A stretch of DNA of 64,000 nucleotides, from NCBI GenBank assembly GCA_029098225.1, contig JAQXNX010000010.1, positions 62,001-126,000 of the forward strand. Reading direction: 5' to 3'. The notes beneath the pieces are model-generated. The model saw only the letters and a list, made by a program, of their open reading frames with translations, was not told where the DNA came from and searched no databases. A program made the translations under genes and the position numbers. This DNA is from Spirochaetales bacterium. GTDB lineage: Bacteria > Spirochaetota > Spirochaetia > Treponematales > Treponemataceae. This document shows positions 35,008 through 43,672 of this stretch, piece after piece; positions within the stretch are counted from its first letter, which is position 1; every line of letters begins with the position of its first letter.

Positions 35008-36114
35008 TTAATTTGTTTTACCAGATGCGGCTCGAGACGGATTATAGATAGTCTGAATATCCTCAGGTGTTAAATCTACGTTGTAATATTTCTTATAATA
35101 TTCTTTTATATTTTTATCCATGTCGATATCGCTGAACAATTCAGGCTGAATCTTTGTTGCAAGCCACTGAATAACAAGAGGAGTATCGCTTGCAGGCGGG
35201 AACCAGCGGTACATTCCAAGAGGGAATTTATAAACCTTTCCTTCTTGAACAGCCTTTACCAGAGACCAGTCTGCCCCATCAATCTTATTTTCAAGCAAAT
35301 CTTCTGCAAGGCGGGGACTAAAGTTTGTAATAAAAATCATATCAGGATTCCACTGGTAAACCTGCTCCATATTGATTTTTCCCTGTCCCTTAAAATCAGC
35401 TGCTACGTTAATTCCTCCGGCAGTTCCAATCCAGTATTCGCTGAAGAATGTACTTCCTGCTGCAGTCATATTTGAATCATCATAATTAAAGAGAATAAGA
35501 ACACGAGGCTTTTGTGAATCATCAAGCTTATTTACACGCTCAAGAATTTCATTCTGAACCTTGCGTCCTTCTGCAATAATTTTATCAGCTCTACCTGTAT
35601 CTCCAAAAATCTGACCCAAAAGGTTAATCCAGTCCGCATAGGTTTCTACAGAATTATAGCCCGAAAGTGTAACAGAAAAACCTATAGCAGGAATTCCCGC
35701 ATTTTCATAAACCTGACGCTCTTCTTCATTCGAAGCAGAATAAAAAACAACATCCGGCTTAAGCTTTAAAAGCTCTTCTACATTGATTGCCCCGTTTTGA
35801 ACAAAAGAAGAATCTATCTTTGTTACTTCCGGATAAACTGTTGCCAGATAAGAATTTTTTGCAGCAGCCATTGATGATGGATACATTCCCACAAGCCTTT
35901 CTGTGGATCCCATATACATACAGTAAACAGAAGCAAGAGGAAGAATAGAACCAATTACAATTCTGTTTAGCTCTGCAGGAATTACAACTTCTCTTCCTGT
36001 ATGATCAATTATTGTACGTGTAGCAGGAGCTGTAGAAGCAGTCTGCTTTTTAGTACATCCGGCAAAATTGAAAATCATACTCAAGGCAAATATTGCCAGC
36101 AATGATTTTTTCAT
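35008..36114 (-). CDS. Iron-siderophore-type solute-binding lipoprotein
   Basis: 368 residues with a lipoprotein signal ending FAGC (lipidated Cys20) followed by TKKQTAS. The PF01497 fold is recognised by RTIIDHTGREVVIPAELNRI, INVEELLKLKPDVVFY and WNPDMIFITNF. It would deliver a chelated metal or tetrapyrrole to the FecCD/FecE pair encoded downstream. It is about 45-50% alike by eye to the divergent product of 39539-40651. An 88-base gap with a weak hairpin separates it from the nitrogenase-like gene upstream. Confidence 0.92.
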   Translation of the reverse strand: MKKSLLAIFALSMIFNFAGCTKKQTASTAPATRTIIDHTGREVVIPAELNRIVIGSILPLASVYCMYMGSTERLVGMYPSSMAAAKNSYLATVYPEVTKIDSSFVQNGAINVEELLKLKPDVVFYSASNEEERQVYENAGIPAIGFSVTLSGYNSVETYADWINLLGQIFGDTGRADKIIAEGRKVQNEILERVNKLDDSQKPRVLILFNYDDSNMTAAGSTFFSEYWIGTAGGINVAADFKGQGKINMEQVYQWNPDMIFITNFSPRLAEDLLENKIDGADWSLVKAVQEGKVYKFPLGMYRWFPPASDTPLVIQWLATKIQPELFSDIDMDKNIKEYYKKYYNVDLTPEDIQTIYNPSRAASGKTN

Positions 36115-36202
36115 AATAAAACTCCTTTTAACCCGAGGGGACCAGATAAGCTCCCCTAAGGCACCTTTATGATTTTGCTCTCTACCAGGATTTTTGCAGA
36201 GA

Positions 36203-37378
36203 TTAGTTTCCAGAAATTACGCTCTTAACAAAATCTGAAAATTCCTTTGAAATAAACCTGACCGGCTTATCCCAGTAAACTTTACTTGATACTGCAACAT
36301 GAGGAAGAGCATAAAACTCTATTCCATTGTCTTTTGTATTCTCTGTAATTAATTGCTCAACTAAAGGATCTGCAACAATCTTCTGATATTTTCCACTGTT
36401 CAAAAGTTCACGCAGATGTTTTTCATCTTTTACAATTACATCACCATCGCGCATAAGCTCTTTTGTTGCATCAAACATTATTCCGACTGTTGTATTTTCT
36501 TTTTTTAATCCAAGGGCTTCAAAGTATTCACGGATTGTATTTGCTATAACCTGCTCACCTGCTATAAATATTTTTTTATCTGTAATATTGGTAAGCGGTT
36601 TTGGATTAAAGGAAAACTTTTCCGGCTGGATTTTCGCAAGAATCTGCATACCCATGAGCATTGGAGTTCCAGTAACAAATGGAATTCCATATTTTTCTTT
36701 CATAAAAACAGCGGTATCATAACCACTCTGTGAAACAACAACATTTAGTCTGGATTTCACAGAATTCTTGAACTGCTCAAAAGTACAGCCCATTGTAAAA
36801 CAGCAGTTTACTTTTATTCCATTGTCTTCAAAAAGCTTTACAAAATCCGAAGCATTTGGCCCCTTTGCAAAATCAAGGGGAGTCATTCCAAGAATATTTA
36901 TTCCGTCATTCTTTTCTTCTTCACGGATTTTCAAAGGGCAAACCTTTTTCATAAGACTTATGATTGCAGCATTAATACCCTTTCCATAATAAGCAAGTCC
37001 TCGCGTAGAAAGACCAATAGAAGGAAGTCCGGTAACAGTTTCAATTTCAGCAGCCAGACCTTCAAAATCTGTACCAATTACCATTGGAACAGGACTTCCA
37101 AGAAGCGCTATAAAATTCGGTTTTATACTTTCAGCAGCTTTCTTGATTCTCTCAACAAGAAGATTATCATTTCCTAAAATCGCATCCATATGGCGCAAAC
37201 CAGAACAATAAACAGCAGTATGTGAACCAAGCCAGCGAGGCTCATCATAACCCGTATAATTTCCTGTACAGCCTGCAGCATCGTGAATAACAATCATGCC
37301 GCCAAGTTCAAATAAAGCCGAGGCTGCACCAGAATAATCTGGTGCAAGAGGCGGAAGCATAATACAAAGTTTACTCAT
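36203..37378 (-). CDS. Nitrogenase component 1-like protein (NifD/K family), short
   Basis: 391 residues. The opening LPPLAPDYSGAASALFELGG and VIHDAAGCTGNYTGYDEPRW give one Cys at the position of the conserved P-cluster Cys. The third position is non-cysteine (LLGSPVPMVIGTDF), and no clear cofactor Cys/His pair is visible. It is shorter than NifD or NifK. This fits the group of nitrogenase-like proteins that do not fix nitrogen and act on other substrates such as tetrapyrroles or sulfur compounds. It shares ATGA with the other component-1 gene and should form a heteromer with it. Confidence 0.85.
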   Translation of the reverse strand: MSKLCIMLPPLAPDYSGAASALFELGGMIVIHDAAGCTGNYTGYDEPRWLGSHTAVYCSGLRHMDAILGNDNLLVERIKKAAESIKPNFIALLGSPVPMVIGTDFEGLAAEIETVTGLPSIGLSTRGLAYYGKGINAAIISLMKKVCPLKIREEEKNDGINILGMTPLDFAKGPNASDFVKLFEDNGIKVNCCFTMGCTFEQFKNSVKSRLNVVVSQSGYDTAVFMKEKYGIPFVTGTPMLMGMQILAKIQPEKFSFNPKPLTNITDKKIFIAGEQVIANTIREYFEALGLKKENTTVGIMFDATKELMRDGDVIVKDEKHLRELLNSGKYQKIVADPLVEQLITENTKDNGIEFYALPHVAVSSKVYWDKPVRFISKEFSDFVKSVISGN

Positions 37379-38640
37379 ACAATCAGCTTAGCCCCCGAAA
37401 TAATTTTATTTACATCGGTTTTATGGGTAACCGCATATTCCATTTTTTTCATAAGCTCTTCAATTCCCCAAAAGCCATAAAGATATTCATCTTCCATCAG
37501 ATCAACAACATGCTCAGACTCTGTAAGATATCCGCCTGAAAAACCTATACAAAGACACTCAGGCATTTTGTTTTCCATTTTTATGCTGTCCGGATGAAGG
37601 GCGGAAATAATTTTTATGTCAGGATTTTTTTCAAGCAGCCACATGCACTTTTCTTTTTCAAAAGCACTTATGTCATCACAGAAAATCATCTTAACATTAA
37701 AACCATATTCAACTAAAACTTTAGCAAGAGAAAAAGGCTTTAAAACAGACTGATAATCAATTACAAGAGGTGTATCACCGGAAACTTCTTTTGCATGTTT
37801 GATAGAAGCAATTGCAGAGGCCTTATAACCTGAATAATCAGAAAATTTTACTCCAAGATTTTTTTGCAGGCTTTGATAGTAAGCTTCTATTTCTTCTGGA
37901 TCATAAGTATTAAAGGACAACTGATAAGGAATACCTGCAAGTTTTTCCATTCTTTCTGCAGCCATTTTTGCACAGGGATGAAGCACAAGATTCAGACTGC
38001 TCTGCCCCATACTCATAAAATCATCAAAGCTGGAGCAGCGTCCGGCATGTTTGATTTTATAACCCTGTTCCTGAAGAAGAGTATAAAGCTCACAATCTTC
38101 TTTTATGTACGCATTATTTCCAATCATGTTGATTTGCTGCAGCTTGGGAAGCTTCTTATCGAACAGATGATACATAGAAAGCTGTAAGCCAACTGCAGGT
38201 GGAATTTTTGTATCAGCCTTAAATGGATTCATATGAGCCGTTACAAAATTTACATCAGGATACATCTGTGAAAGTTCTGCATTTAATGATTCATGATCTG
38301 TTCCAAGTAAATCATCGAGGCAGGAAACAAAAATAAAAAGAAGCTTTGGTTGTTTTTCAAGAAATTCAAAAAGCTCTGTCACTGCATCCGGAATAAGGTT
38401 TTCATAATTTCCAGAAACAATATCAGCTTCATCAATATAAAGATAATGAATTCTGTCTTTTATTCCATTGATGATTCCGCCCAACGCTCCATGACGACCA
38501 CAGGCAAAAGGACACACAAAAAGCATACGGCTTTCCGGAATTAAAGCAGCGACTCTTATTACACCCCAGCCTCCATGAGCAGGAGAAACATATTGCAGAG
38601 TTTTTTCAAAAGAAGGACAGGCTGTCTTACACTCACACAT
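37375..38640 (-). CDS. Nitrogenase component 1-like protein, partner subunit
   Basis: 421 residues from the start at 38640, which follows GGAGG and overlaps the NifH-like stop by eight bases. The frame is open further upstream, but those 59 extra residues are the NifH gene read out of frame. Cysteines that could hold a cluster are in [19 protein letters not shown] and [10 protein letters not shown], a pattern unlike classical NifD/NifK. The component-1 fold is seen in the repeated Rossmann-like blocks. It would take electrons from the NifH-like reductase. The substrate is unknown. Confidence 0.82.
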   Translation of the reverse strand: MCECKTACPSFEKTLQYVSPAHGGWGVIRVAALIPESRMLFVCPFACGRHGALGGIINGIKDRIHYLYIDEADIVSGNYENLIPDAVTELFEFLEKQPKLLFIFVSCLDDLLGTDHESLNAELSQMYPDVNFVTAHMNPFKADTKIPPAVGLQLSMYHLFDKKLPKLQQINMIGNNAYIKEDCELYTLLQEQGYKIKHAGRCSSFDDFMSMGQSSLNLVLHPCAKMAAERMEKLAGIPYQLSFNTYDPEEIEAYYQSLQKNLGVKFSDYSGYKASAIASIKHAKEVSGDTPLVIDYQSVLKPFSLAKVLVEYGFNVKMIFCDDISAFEKEKCMWLLEKNPDIKIISALHPDSIKMENKMPECLCIGFSGGYLTESEHVVDLMEDEYLYGFWGIEELMKKMEYAVTHKTDVNKIISGAKLIV

Positions 38641-39391
38641 TACATGCCTCCAGAACTTTTTCTGCCAGCTGCATATATACTCCAGACATTTCGCTTTCCG
38701 GATAAGCTTCGACAACAGTTTTCCCCCGATTTTCAGCAAGCTGCACAAGTCCATCACGCGGAACCACCTGAACAATTTTTCCGCCAATTTCATCAAGTGC
38801 TTTTTGAACAACTTCAACTTCGTTTTCTACATTTCTTGAATTAAGGATTACTCCAGCATATTTTGCATAACCGCGGTTTCCGAAATTTTTAATGGCACTT
38901 ACAATATTCGAAGCAGCATACAAGGCCATCATTTCTCCACTTGTTACAATGAAGACAAAATCTGCATAGCCATTACGAATAGGCATGGCAAAACCACCAC
39001 AAACAACATCTCCCAGAACATCGTACAAAACTACATCGGGCTTATAAATTTCGTATGCCTTCAATTCTTCAAGTTTTTCAAAGGCTGTAATAATGCCGCG
39101 CCCTGCGCAACCTATTCCCGGAGTTGGCCCACCAGCTTCTACACAAAGAACACCGTTATAGCCTTCATAGACTAAATCTGAAAGCTTAATTTCATCCAAT
39201 TTTTTTGTACGCAAAATTTCGAGAACAGAGGGTATTTTCTTTCCCCTACAAAGATTTTTCACAGAATCTGATTTAGGATCACAGCCTATCTGCATTACCT
39301 TAAGACCTTTTTTGCTTAGAGCAGCAGAAAGGTTTGCTGTCGTAGTGGATTTACCGATTCCACCTTTTCCATAAATAGCTACTTTTATCAA
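38633..39391 (-). CDS. NifH-like [4Fe-4S] ATPase reductase
   Basis: 252 residues, close to true NifH length. P-loop [15 protein letters not shown], switch I-type DPKSDSV, and both cluster cysteines: GIGCAGRGI (about Cys97) and [12 protein letters not shown] (about Cys132). It should form a homodimer bridging one [4Fe-4S] cluster and pass electrons to component 1 with ATP hydrolysis. The start is TTG at 39391, with AGGAAA upstream; no ATG is available, and the N-terminus [11 protein letters not shown] matches the family. It is the first gene of an operon that runs into FecBCD genes. Confidence 0.92.
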   Translation of the reverse strand: MIKVAIYGKGGIGKSTTTANLSAALSKKGLKVMQIGCDPKSDSVKNLCRGKKIPSVLEILRTKKLDEIKLSDLVYEGYNGVLCVEAGGPTPGIGCAGRGIITAFEKLEELKAYEIYKPDVVLYDVLGDVVCGGFAMPIRNGYADFVFIVTSGEMMALYAASNIVSAIKNFGNRGYAKYAGVILNSRNVENEVEVVQKALDEIGGKIVQVVPRDGLVQLAENRGKTVVEAYPESEMSGVYMQLAEKVLEACNV

Positions 39392-39405
39392 TGCAATTTC
39401 CTATT

Positions 39406-39523
39406 GTTAGTTTTTACTAACATTTATTAAAGTTAGACAAAACTAACAATAATTATTAAAAAAGTCAACACTTTTCATCCTTGACAAGTAAAGCCAAAAA
39501 CTTTATTGTTAGTCTCTACTAAC
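39406..39523. promoter_or_regulatory. Divergent promoters with three GTTAGT palindromes
   Basis: Perfect arms at 39406-39421 and 39508-39523, one mismatch at 39432-39447 (GTTAGACAAAACTAAC). Towards the binding-protein gene: TTGACA (39481-39486), 17 bases, TATTGT (39504-39509), with the operator starting on the last bases of the -10. Towards the NifH-like gene: TTGACT (39468-39463) and an operator over the -10 position. The arrangement implies repression in both directions. Confidence 0.75.
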
Positions 39524-39538
39524 TTACAAGGAGTTTTT

Positions 39539-40651
39539 ATGAAAAATAATATTATAAAAACAACAGGCTTAATTCTTTGCTTCACATTTTTGATGACAGC
39601 CTGTACAAAAAAAACTGAACAGAAACCTGTTACAGAAACAAGAACTATTGTTGATCAGGTTGGACACACTGTTGTACTTCCCAAAGAAGTAAATCGTGTT
39701 GTTATAGCATCTGTATGGCCCCTTGCTTCTGCCTACTGCCTTATGTTTGGCACAGATAAGCTTGTAGGACTCGATCCTGCAATCATCAGTGCTGCAGAAA
39801 ATTCTATGCTTATAAAAGTGGCTCCAGATATTGTAAAAATCGAAAGCGGCTTCAGCAAGAATGGAAGCCTCAATGCAGAAGAGCTTTTAAAACTTAAACC
39901 AGATGTAGTTCTTTATGCAACCGGTGTAATGGAAGATTATGATATCGCTACACAGGCCGGTATTCCTGCTGTTGGTTTTAGTCTTAGTGTAAAAGATTTT
40001 AATGCAGTAGAAACTATTTTTACCTGGATGGATTTGCTTGCCGAAGTTATGGGAACATCTTATGACACAAGTGAATATATTGAATATGCAGATAAAATGC
40101 AGAAAATGATTGCCGAAAGACTTTCTGGCTTAAGTGAAGAAGAAAAGCCGGCAGCAATGATTATTCACCGTTATAGTGACACCACCCTTCAGATTCCGGG
40201 AACAGGAACCTGGGGCGATTACTGGATTACTGCATCGGGAGCAAGAAACGTTGCAAACGAAAATAAAGGCACTCCTCAGGTTACTGTTGAAGAAGTTTAC
40301 CGCTGGAATCCTGATCGTATTTATATTACAAACTTCAGCGACGCAATTCCGGAAGATTTATATAATAACACTTTCCAGAATTATGACTGGTCAAATATTC
40401 GTGCTGTAAAAGAAAAAAATGTTTATAAGATGCCACTTGGAATTTACCGCTGGTATGTAACAAATACAGATTCACCGCTTACCCTTCTCTGGCTTGCAAA
40501 GGAGCATCATCCAGATTTATTTGCAGATATTGATGTAAACCAGGAGATAAAAGAATTCTATAAAAAATTCTATAAAATCAATTTAAGCGATGCAGATATC
40601 CAGCAGATTTATACACCAAAACGTGAAGCTGCCGGAGGAATCAAAAAATAA
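39539..40651 (+). CDS. Iron-siderophore-type solute-binding lipoprotein (second)
   Basis: 370 residues with lipobox MTAC (lipidated Cys22) and TKKTEQK. The PF01497 fold shows RTIVDQVGHTVVLPKEVNRV, LNAEELLKLKPDVVLY and WNPDRIYITNF. It starts at 39539 after AAGGAG, immediately behind a GTTAGT operator. It is paralogous to the 35008-36114 product but stands alone and divergent, so it probably uses the same permease and ATPase while broadening substrate choice. Confidence 0.92.
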   Translation: MKNNIIKTTGLILCFTFLMTACTKKTEQKPVTETRTIVDQVGHTVVLPKEVNRVVIASVWPLASAYCLMFGTDKLVGLDPAIISAAENSMLIKVAPDIVKIESGFSKNGSLNAEELLKLKPDVVLYATGVMEDYDIATQAGIPAVGFSLSVKDFNAVETIFTWMDLLAEVMGTSYDTSEYIEYADKMQKMIAERLSGLSEEEKPAAMIIHRYSDTTLQIPGTGTWGDYWITASGARNVANENKGTPQVTVEEVYRWNPDRIYITNFSDAIPEDLYNNTFQNYDWSNIRAVKEKNVYKMPLGIYRWYVTNTDSPLTLLWLAKEHHPDLFADIDVNQEIKEFYKKFYKINLSDADIQQIYTPKREAAGGIKK

Positions 40652-40695
40652 CAGATTTAACTATATAAAATTTTAAGTCCACTTTTTTTGCTTTT

Positions 40696-40774
40696 GGGAT
40701 AAGAAACTCCAGTTTATACCTCCTATATAGACTCCACCTTTAAGACTGAAGTTTCTTATCCCGTCTTTTTATTT
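40696..40774 (+). terminator. Terminator with 13-bp stem and long loop
   Basis: GGGATAAGAAACT (40696-40708) pairs with AGTTTCTTATCCC (40750-40762) around a loop of about 41 bases, followed by GTCTTTTTATTTT. It ends the plus-strand binding-protein transcript. The loop is unusually long for a terminator. Confidence 0.7.
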
Positions 40775-41575
40775 TCTAATACTCTTCGGCGCAGTCGGGT
40801 CAAAAGGCCTTCCAGGCTTACTCACCGCCGATTCATCAATATGAGCAAAAAGCTTAGACATATCTGTGCGAATTCCACTGTGACCGGTGCAGACAATTCT
40901 TACGCCGGAGCTTGTAATTTTATCCCGCAGCCTTATAAGAGACTTTTTATTCAGGGCCGGGTTCTGGGTAAAAAACTCAAAGAGACTGTAACCGCCGTTT
41001 TCGTTTACCGCAAGACAATCTCCGCTGAATAAAATCTTATCATCAATGATATAGCAGACGTGGCCAACCGTGTGACCCATCACTTCAAAAACTTCAATTT
41101 TAATTCCGTCGATATTCAAGACCTGTCCGTCGCTCACAGTCTTATAACCATCGCGAAGCCTTGCAGGGGTCATAAGCGGAATCCCCATTTTAATCATACG
41201 GCAGACATGCCCATCAAAATAATTTTCCTCGCCCTTACCGATATACACTTGCGCATTCGGGTAAAGATATTTTTTATTAGTCCTGTCCACTCCTCCAACA
41301 TGGTCAACATCTGAATGAGTAAGCAAAAGAGTTTTTATTGTCCGAGGATCTATCCCGATTTTTTCAAACTCTTTTTCAATTCCCTTAAAAACAAGATGCC
41401 CTGCATCAATCGCAATGGTCACACCGTTTTTCGTATAAAACCAGAGGTTTACATCATCCTCTTTAATGCAGCTTATCCCGTCCTCGTAGATACCCGTCTG
41501 AGCCGGATGCAACATCCGCTTTCCATACATTGTAAACCGTTTAAGCTTACAATCAAAAAAATACATGAACTTCAT
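40769..41575 (-). CDS. Metallo-beta-lactamase-fold hydrolase
   Basis: 268 residues with the metal-binding motif LTHSDVDHVGG (a variant of HxHxDH with Ser-Asp in place of His, HSDVDH), VMGHTVGHVC, SGDCLAVNE and CTGHSG. The closest layout by eye is the lactonase/glyoxalase II-like group. The variant first motif (H-x-D-x-D-H) is also used by AHL-lactonases and relatives. The substrate is unknown. GAGG lies before the ATG, and a weak GTTAGT-like site is 16 bases upstream. Confidence 0.85.
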   Translation of the reverse strand: MKFMYFFDCKLKRFTMYGKRMLHPAQTGIYEDGISCIKEDDVNLWFYTKNGVTIAIDAGHLVFKGIEKEFEKIGIDPRTIKTLLLTHSDVDHVGGVDRTNKKYLYPNAQVYIGKGEENYFDGHVCRMIKMGIPLMTPARLRDGYKTVSDGQVLNIDGIKIEVFEVMGHTVGHVCYIIDDKILFSGDCLAVNENGGYSLFEFFTQNPALNKKSLIRLRDKITSSGVRIVCTGHSGIRTDMSKLFAHIDESAVSKPGRPFDPTAPKSIRK

Positions 41576-41590
41576 TTTTAGACCTCGCTT

Positions 41591-41606
41591 GTTAGTCTTA
41601 TCTTAC
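41591..41606 (-). promoter_or_regulatory. Weak GTTAGT-like site before the metallo-hydrolase gene
   Basis: GTTAGTCTTATCTTAC has an intact left arm and two mismatches in the right arm, 16 bases before the start codon. It may be a low-affinity site or chance. Confidence 0.35.
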
Positions 41607-41647
41607 AATGAAGCTTGACTGTACACTTCTAAAAATCTGCTTTTTTA

Positions 41648-42367
41648 TTATTGAGATTTCTGACTTTCCAAAACCTTTGTTACGCTTATTCCGGTTAGCT
41701 TTCGGCATACATCAGAAAAATGTGAAGGCGAAGAAAAACCTGCATCCATAGAAGCATCAGTTAATGAACGGTCCTTCATAACCTCACGCCAGACGTATTC
41801 AAACTGCCGCATAAGAAGATAGCTTTTAAGCGCGATACCGGTTTCGTTTTTAAATAGATGAGTAAGATAACTTTCTGAATAGGAGTATTTTTTTGCAAGC
41901 TCACTGACCCGGTCACCCAGGTGCTTAAAGTCATCAATATTTTTAAGAAGCTGCAAAATGCGCTCGTCCAGATTCAATTTAGAAAGCTGAACCTGGCCTG
42001 CAAAATCAAATATAGTTTTTTTAATGTTATCTTCGGTGAGCTTTGCCTTATCAAAATCTGCATGAGAAAAATTAACCGCCACAGCCGCCTGCCCCTTCAA
42101 AAACTTCTCTCGTAGAACTTCCGAAAAATGCGAGGTTGGATCAACAAAAAGAAAGAAAGCAATTTCGCCGTCCGGTGCTTTATGCTCAATATCATTTTCA
42201 AGAATTATAACATTACCACAAAGCTCTTTGCCACTAACCGACAACCGCAAATCACCGTTACCAAAAAAAACATGGAGCATATTATGATGATGAACAAGCG
42301 TTTCTTTATAAGTCGGAACAACGATGATATATGTTTTTTCAAAATAAAGTTTAAAATGCTCGCGCAC
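41648..42367 (-). CDS. AraC-family regulator
   Basis: 239 residues. An N-terminal cupin-like sensing domain (HHHNMLHVFFGNGDLRLSV) is followed by two helix-turn-helices: VSELAKKYSYSESYLTHLF and SLTDASMDAGFSSPSHFSDV. The start is GTG at 42367, sharing TAGTG with the stop of the ATC-hydrolase-like gene, so translation is coupled. It ends the PadR-HEAT-ATC hydrolase operon. The ligand and targets are unknown. Confidence 0.87.
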   Translation of the reverse strand: MREHFKLYFEKTYIIVVPTYKETLVHHHNMLHVFFGNGDLRLSVSGKELCGNVIILENDIEHKAPDGEIAFFLFVDPTSHFSEVLREKFLKGQAAVAVNFSHADFDKAKLTEDNIKKTIFDFAGQVQLSKLNLDERILQLLKNIDDFKHLGDRVSELAKKYSYSESYLTHLFKNETGIALKSYLLMRQFEYVWREVMKDRSLTDASMDAGFSSPSHFSDVCRKLTGISVTKVLESQKSQ

Positions 42368-43005
42368 TACTTTTCCAGCTCCATCTTAAAATCACAAAGC
42401 TCGTCACCGGCGCCAATTGTTTTAGTTCTTGTAAACTTAAGGCCCGGCAAATTTCCGTAAGAATGAATATCGTTTTCACAAAACAAGACATTCAATTCCG
42501 GACAGCCGGCCTCTGTAAGATAGGTATGAAAAGGACACTGGGTGATATCCATGCGGAAACAGTCTTTCTCTTTCGGATAAAACACATTCTTAAAACCCGC
42601 ACTTTCGCCGAACATTTTGTGACTCACAGAATCCCACATGCTAAGAAAGAATTTTTTAAAGCCTGGAATATGGCAGCACTTTGAAAGCATTCTACCCGTT
42701 TTGTCTGATTTTTCTGCCATAACTTTTTTCATAATTTCATAGGCAGCCTTTTCATCAACTTGCTTCATTGCAAGATAAATCGCCGCTGCCGGGAAAATAA
42801 AGGAATCAGTGTGAGCACTTACCCCTTTTGGCAAATCCGTGTGAGATGCATACATTTCAAATAAACGCTTTTCTGCATCAACCCAGATTTTTTTAACATC
42901 AGAAGAAGAAAATCTTTTTTCCATTTCTGTCTTAAAGATTTGTTTGCTTTTGATTACTTTGCAAACTTTTTTGTTCAATTCATTTTTTTGATTTTCGGTA
43001 AGCAT
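42367..43005 (-). CDS. ATC-hydrolase-like protein
   Basis: 212 residues resembling the L-2-amino-thiazoline-4-carboxylate hydrolase family (PF14196). The C-terminal block DIHSYGNLPGLKFTRTKTI and GAGDELCDFKME is distinctive, and cysteines occur in SKCCHIPG and ITQCPFHTY. True ATC hydrolases open a thiazoline ring on the way to cysteine. Many relatives have unknown substrates. It is the third gene of a PadR-controlled operon. Confidence 0.75.
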   Translation of the reverse strand: MLTENQKNELNKKVCKVIKSKQIFKTEMEKRFSSSDVKKIWVDAEKRLFEMYASHTDLPKGVSAHTDSFIFPAAAIYLAMKQVDEKAAYEIMKKVMAEKSDKTGRMLSKCCHIPGFKKFFLSMWDSVSHKMFGESAGFKNVFYPKEKDCFRMDITQCPFHTYLTEAGCPELNVLFCENDIHSYGNLPGLKFTRTKTIGAGDELCDFKMELEK

Positions 43006-43023
43006 TTATATTCTCCGTATTGT

Positions 43024-43039
43024 GTTAGCATTCACTAAT
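43024..43039 (-). promoter_or_regulatory. Weak GTTAGT-like site before the ATC-hydrolase-like gene
   Basis: GTTAGCATTCACTAAT, two mismatches, fills the gap between the HEAT gene stop (43040) and the next start (43005). It could drive or repress an internal promoter. Confidence 0.35.
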
Positions 43040-43672
43040 TCATTCTTTTGAATTCATAAAGGCTTTGATTGCCCCCTTCGCATGAATTTTCACGACCCGA
43101 TTCGTATCAGTTTCCGAAATTTTTGTAAGAAGCTCAATGTAAGGTTTAACAAGAGCCGGTTTTCGTTTTCCAAGAACTCTGAAAATTTCAGGAGACTCCA
43201 TCCTCACCTTTTCGTCCGGATCTCTAAGAAGTTCTGCAAAACTTTCCATGTGGCCGGTGTAAATATCCGGAGTGTTTGTTGCGATGTTTTCTGAAGCCCA
43301 GATAAAATTCAACCTGACGTTCGCAGCCTCGTCTTTTGCAAAAGAAAATAAATCATTCCAGTATGGCTTTATCAGGCTAAAGTCTGCCCGACCAATTCTT
43401 CCCAATGCATTGAGGGCACGCTCGCGAAGCAAAAAATCGGGACTGTCCAAAAATGCAGCAATCGAAGGAACATAAGAAGCAATTTCACACGGCCAATTCA
43501 GCCCCATCTCACCCAGAAGCCACAAAACCTTTGCCTGAATTTTTTGAGAATCCGATTTCAGGAGGACAGCAACTCGCGGAATACTTTGCTTCCATTCTGC
43601 TTTATTTTTTGTAAGCCCGCCGAGTTTCTTATATAATTCAGCATCGCTTAATTCCTCATTACCATAATTCAT
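43040..43672 (-). CDS. HEAT-repeat protein
   Basis: 210 residues of alpha-helical repeats, for example AFLDSPDFLLRERALNALGR and LLRDPDEKVRMESPEIFRV. These are the patterns of HEAT/armadillo scaffolds of the DNA alkylation repair (AlkD)-like type. The catalytic residues of AlkD cannot be assigned by eye. It shares ATGA with the PadR gene, so it is co-translated. A protein-protein scaffold or a DNA-binding protein are both possible. Confidence 0.75.
   Translation of the reverse strand: MNYGNEELSDAELYKKLGGLTKNKAEWKQSIPRVAVLLKSDSQKIQAKVLWLLGEMGLNWPCEIASYVPSIAAFLDSPDFLLRERALNALGRIGRADFSLIKPYWNDLFSFAKDEAANVRLNFIWASENIATNTPDIYTGHMESFAELLRDPDEKVRMESPEIFRVLGKRKPALVKPYIELLTKISETDTNRVVKIHAKGAIKAFMNSKE

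Noticed and set aside
36115-36202. Terminator between the nitrogenase-like and binding-protein genes
   Set aside because: Only a 6-bp AGGGGA/TCCCCT stem with a ten-base loop and no T-run is present, too weak to separate transcripts. It is noted only as a possible attenuator.
38641-38817. N-terminal extension of the component-1-like protein (480 residues)
   Set aside because: It is the NifH-like gene read in another frame. GGAGG and ATG at 38640 give a normal start.
33194-39391. A true nitrogen-fixation (nif) cluster
   Set aside because: Component-1 proteins are too short or lack the standard cluster and cofactor ligands, and nifE, nifN, nifB and molybdate genes are absent here. It is called nitrogenase-like.
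39392-39538. Cobalamin or other metabolite riboswitch before the importer genes
   Set aside because: No conserved riboswitch core was recognised, and the gap is filled with promoter elements and palindromic operators.
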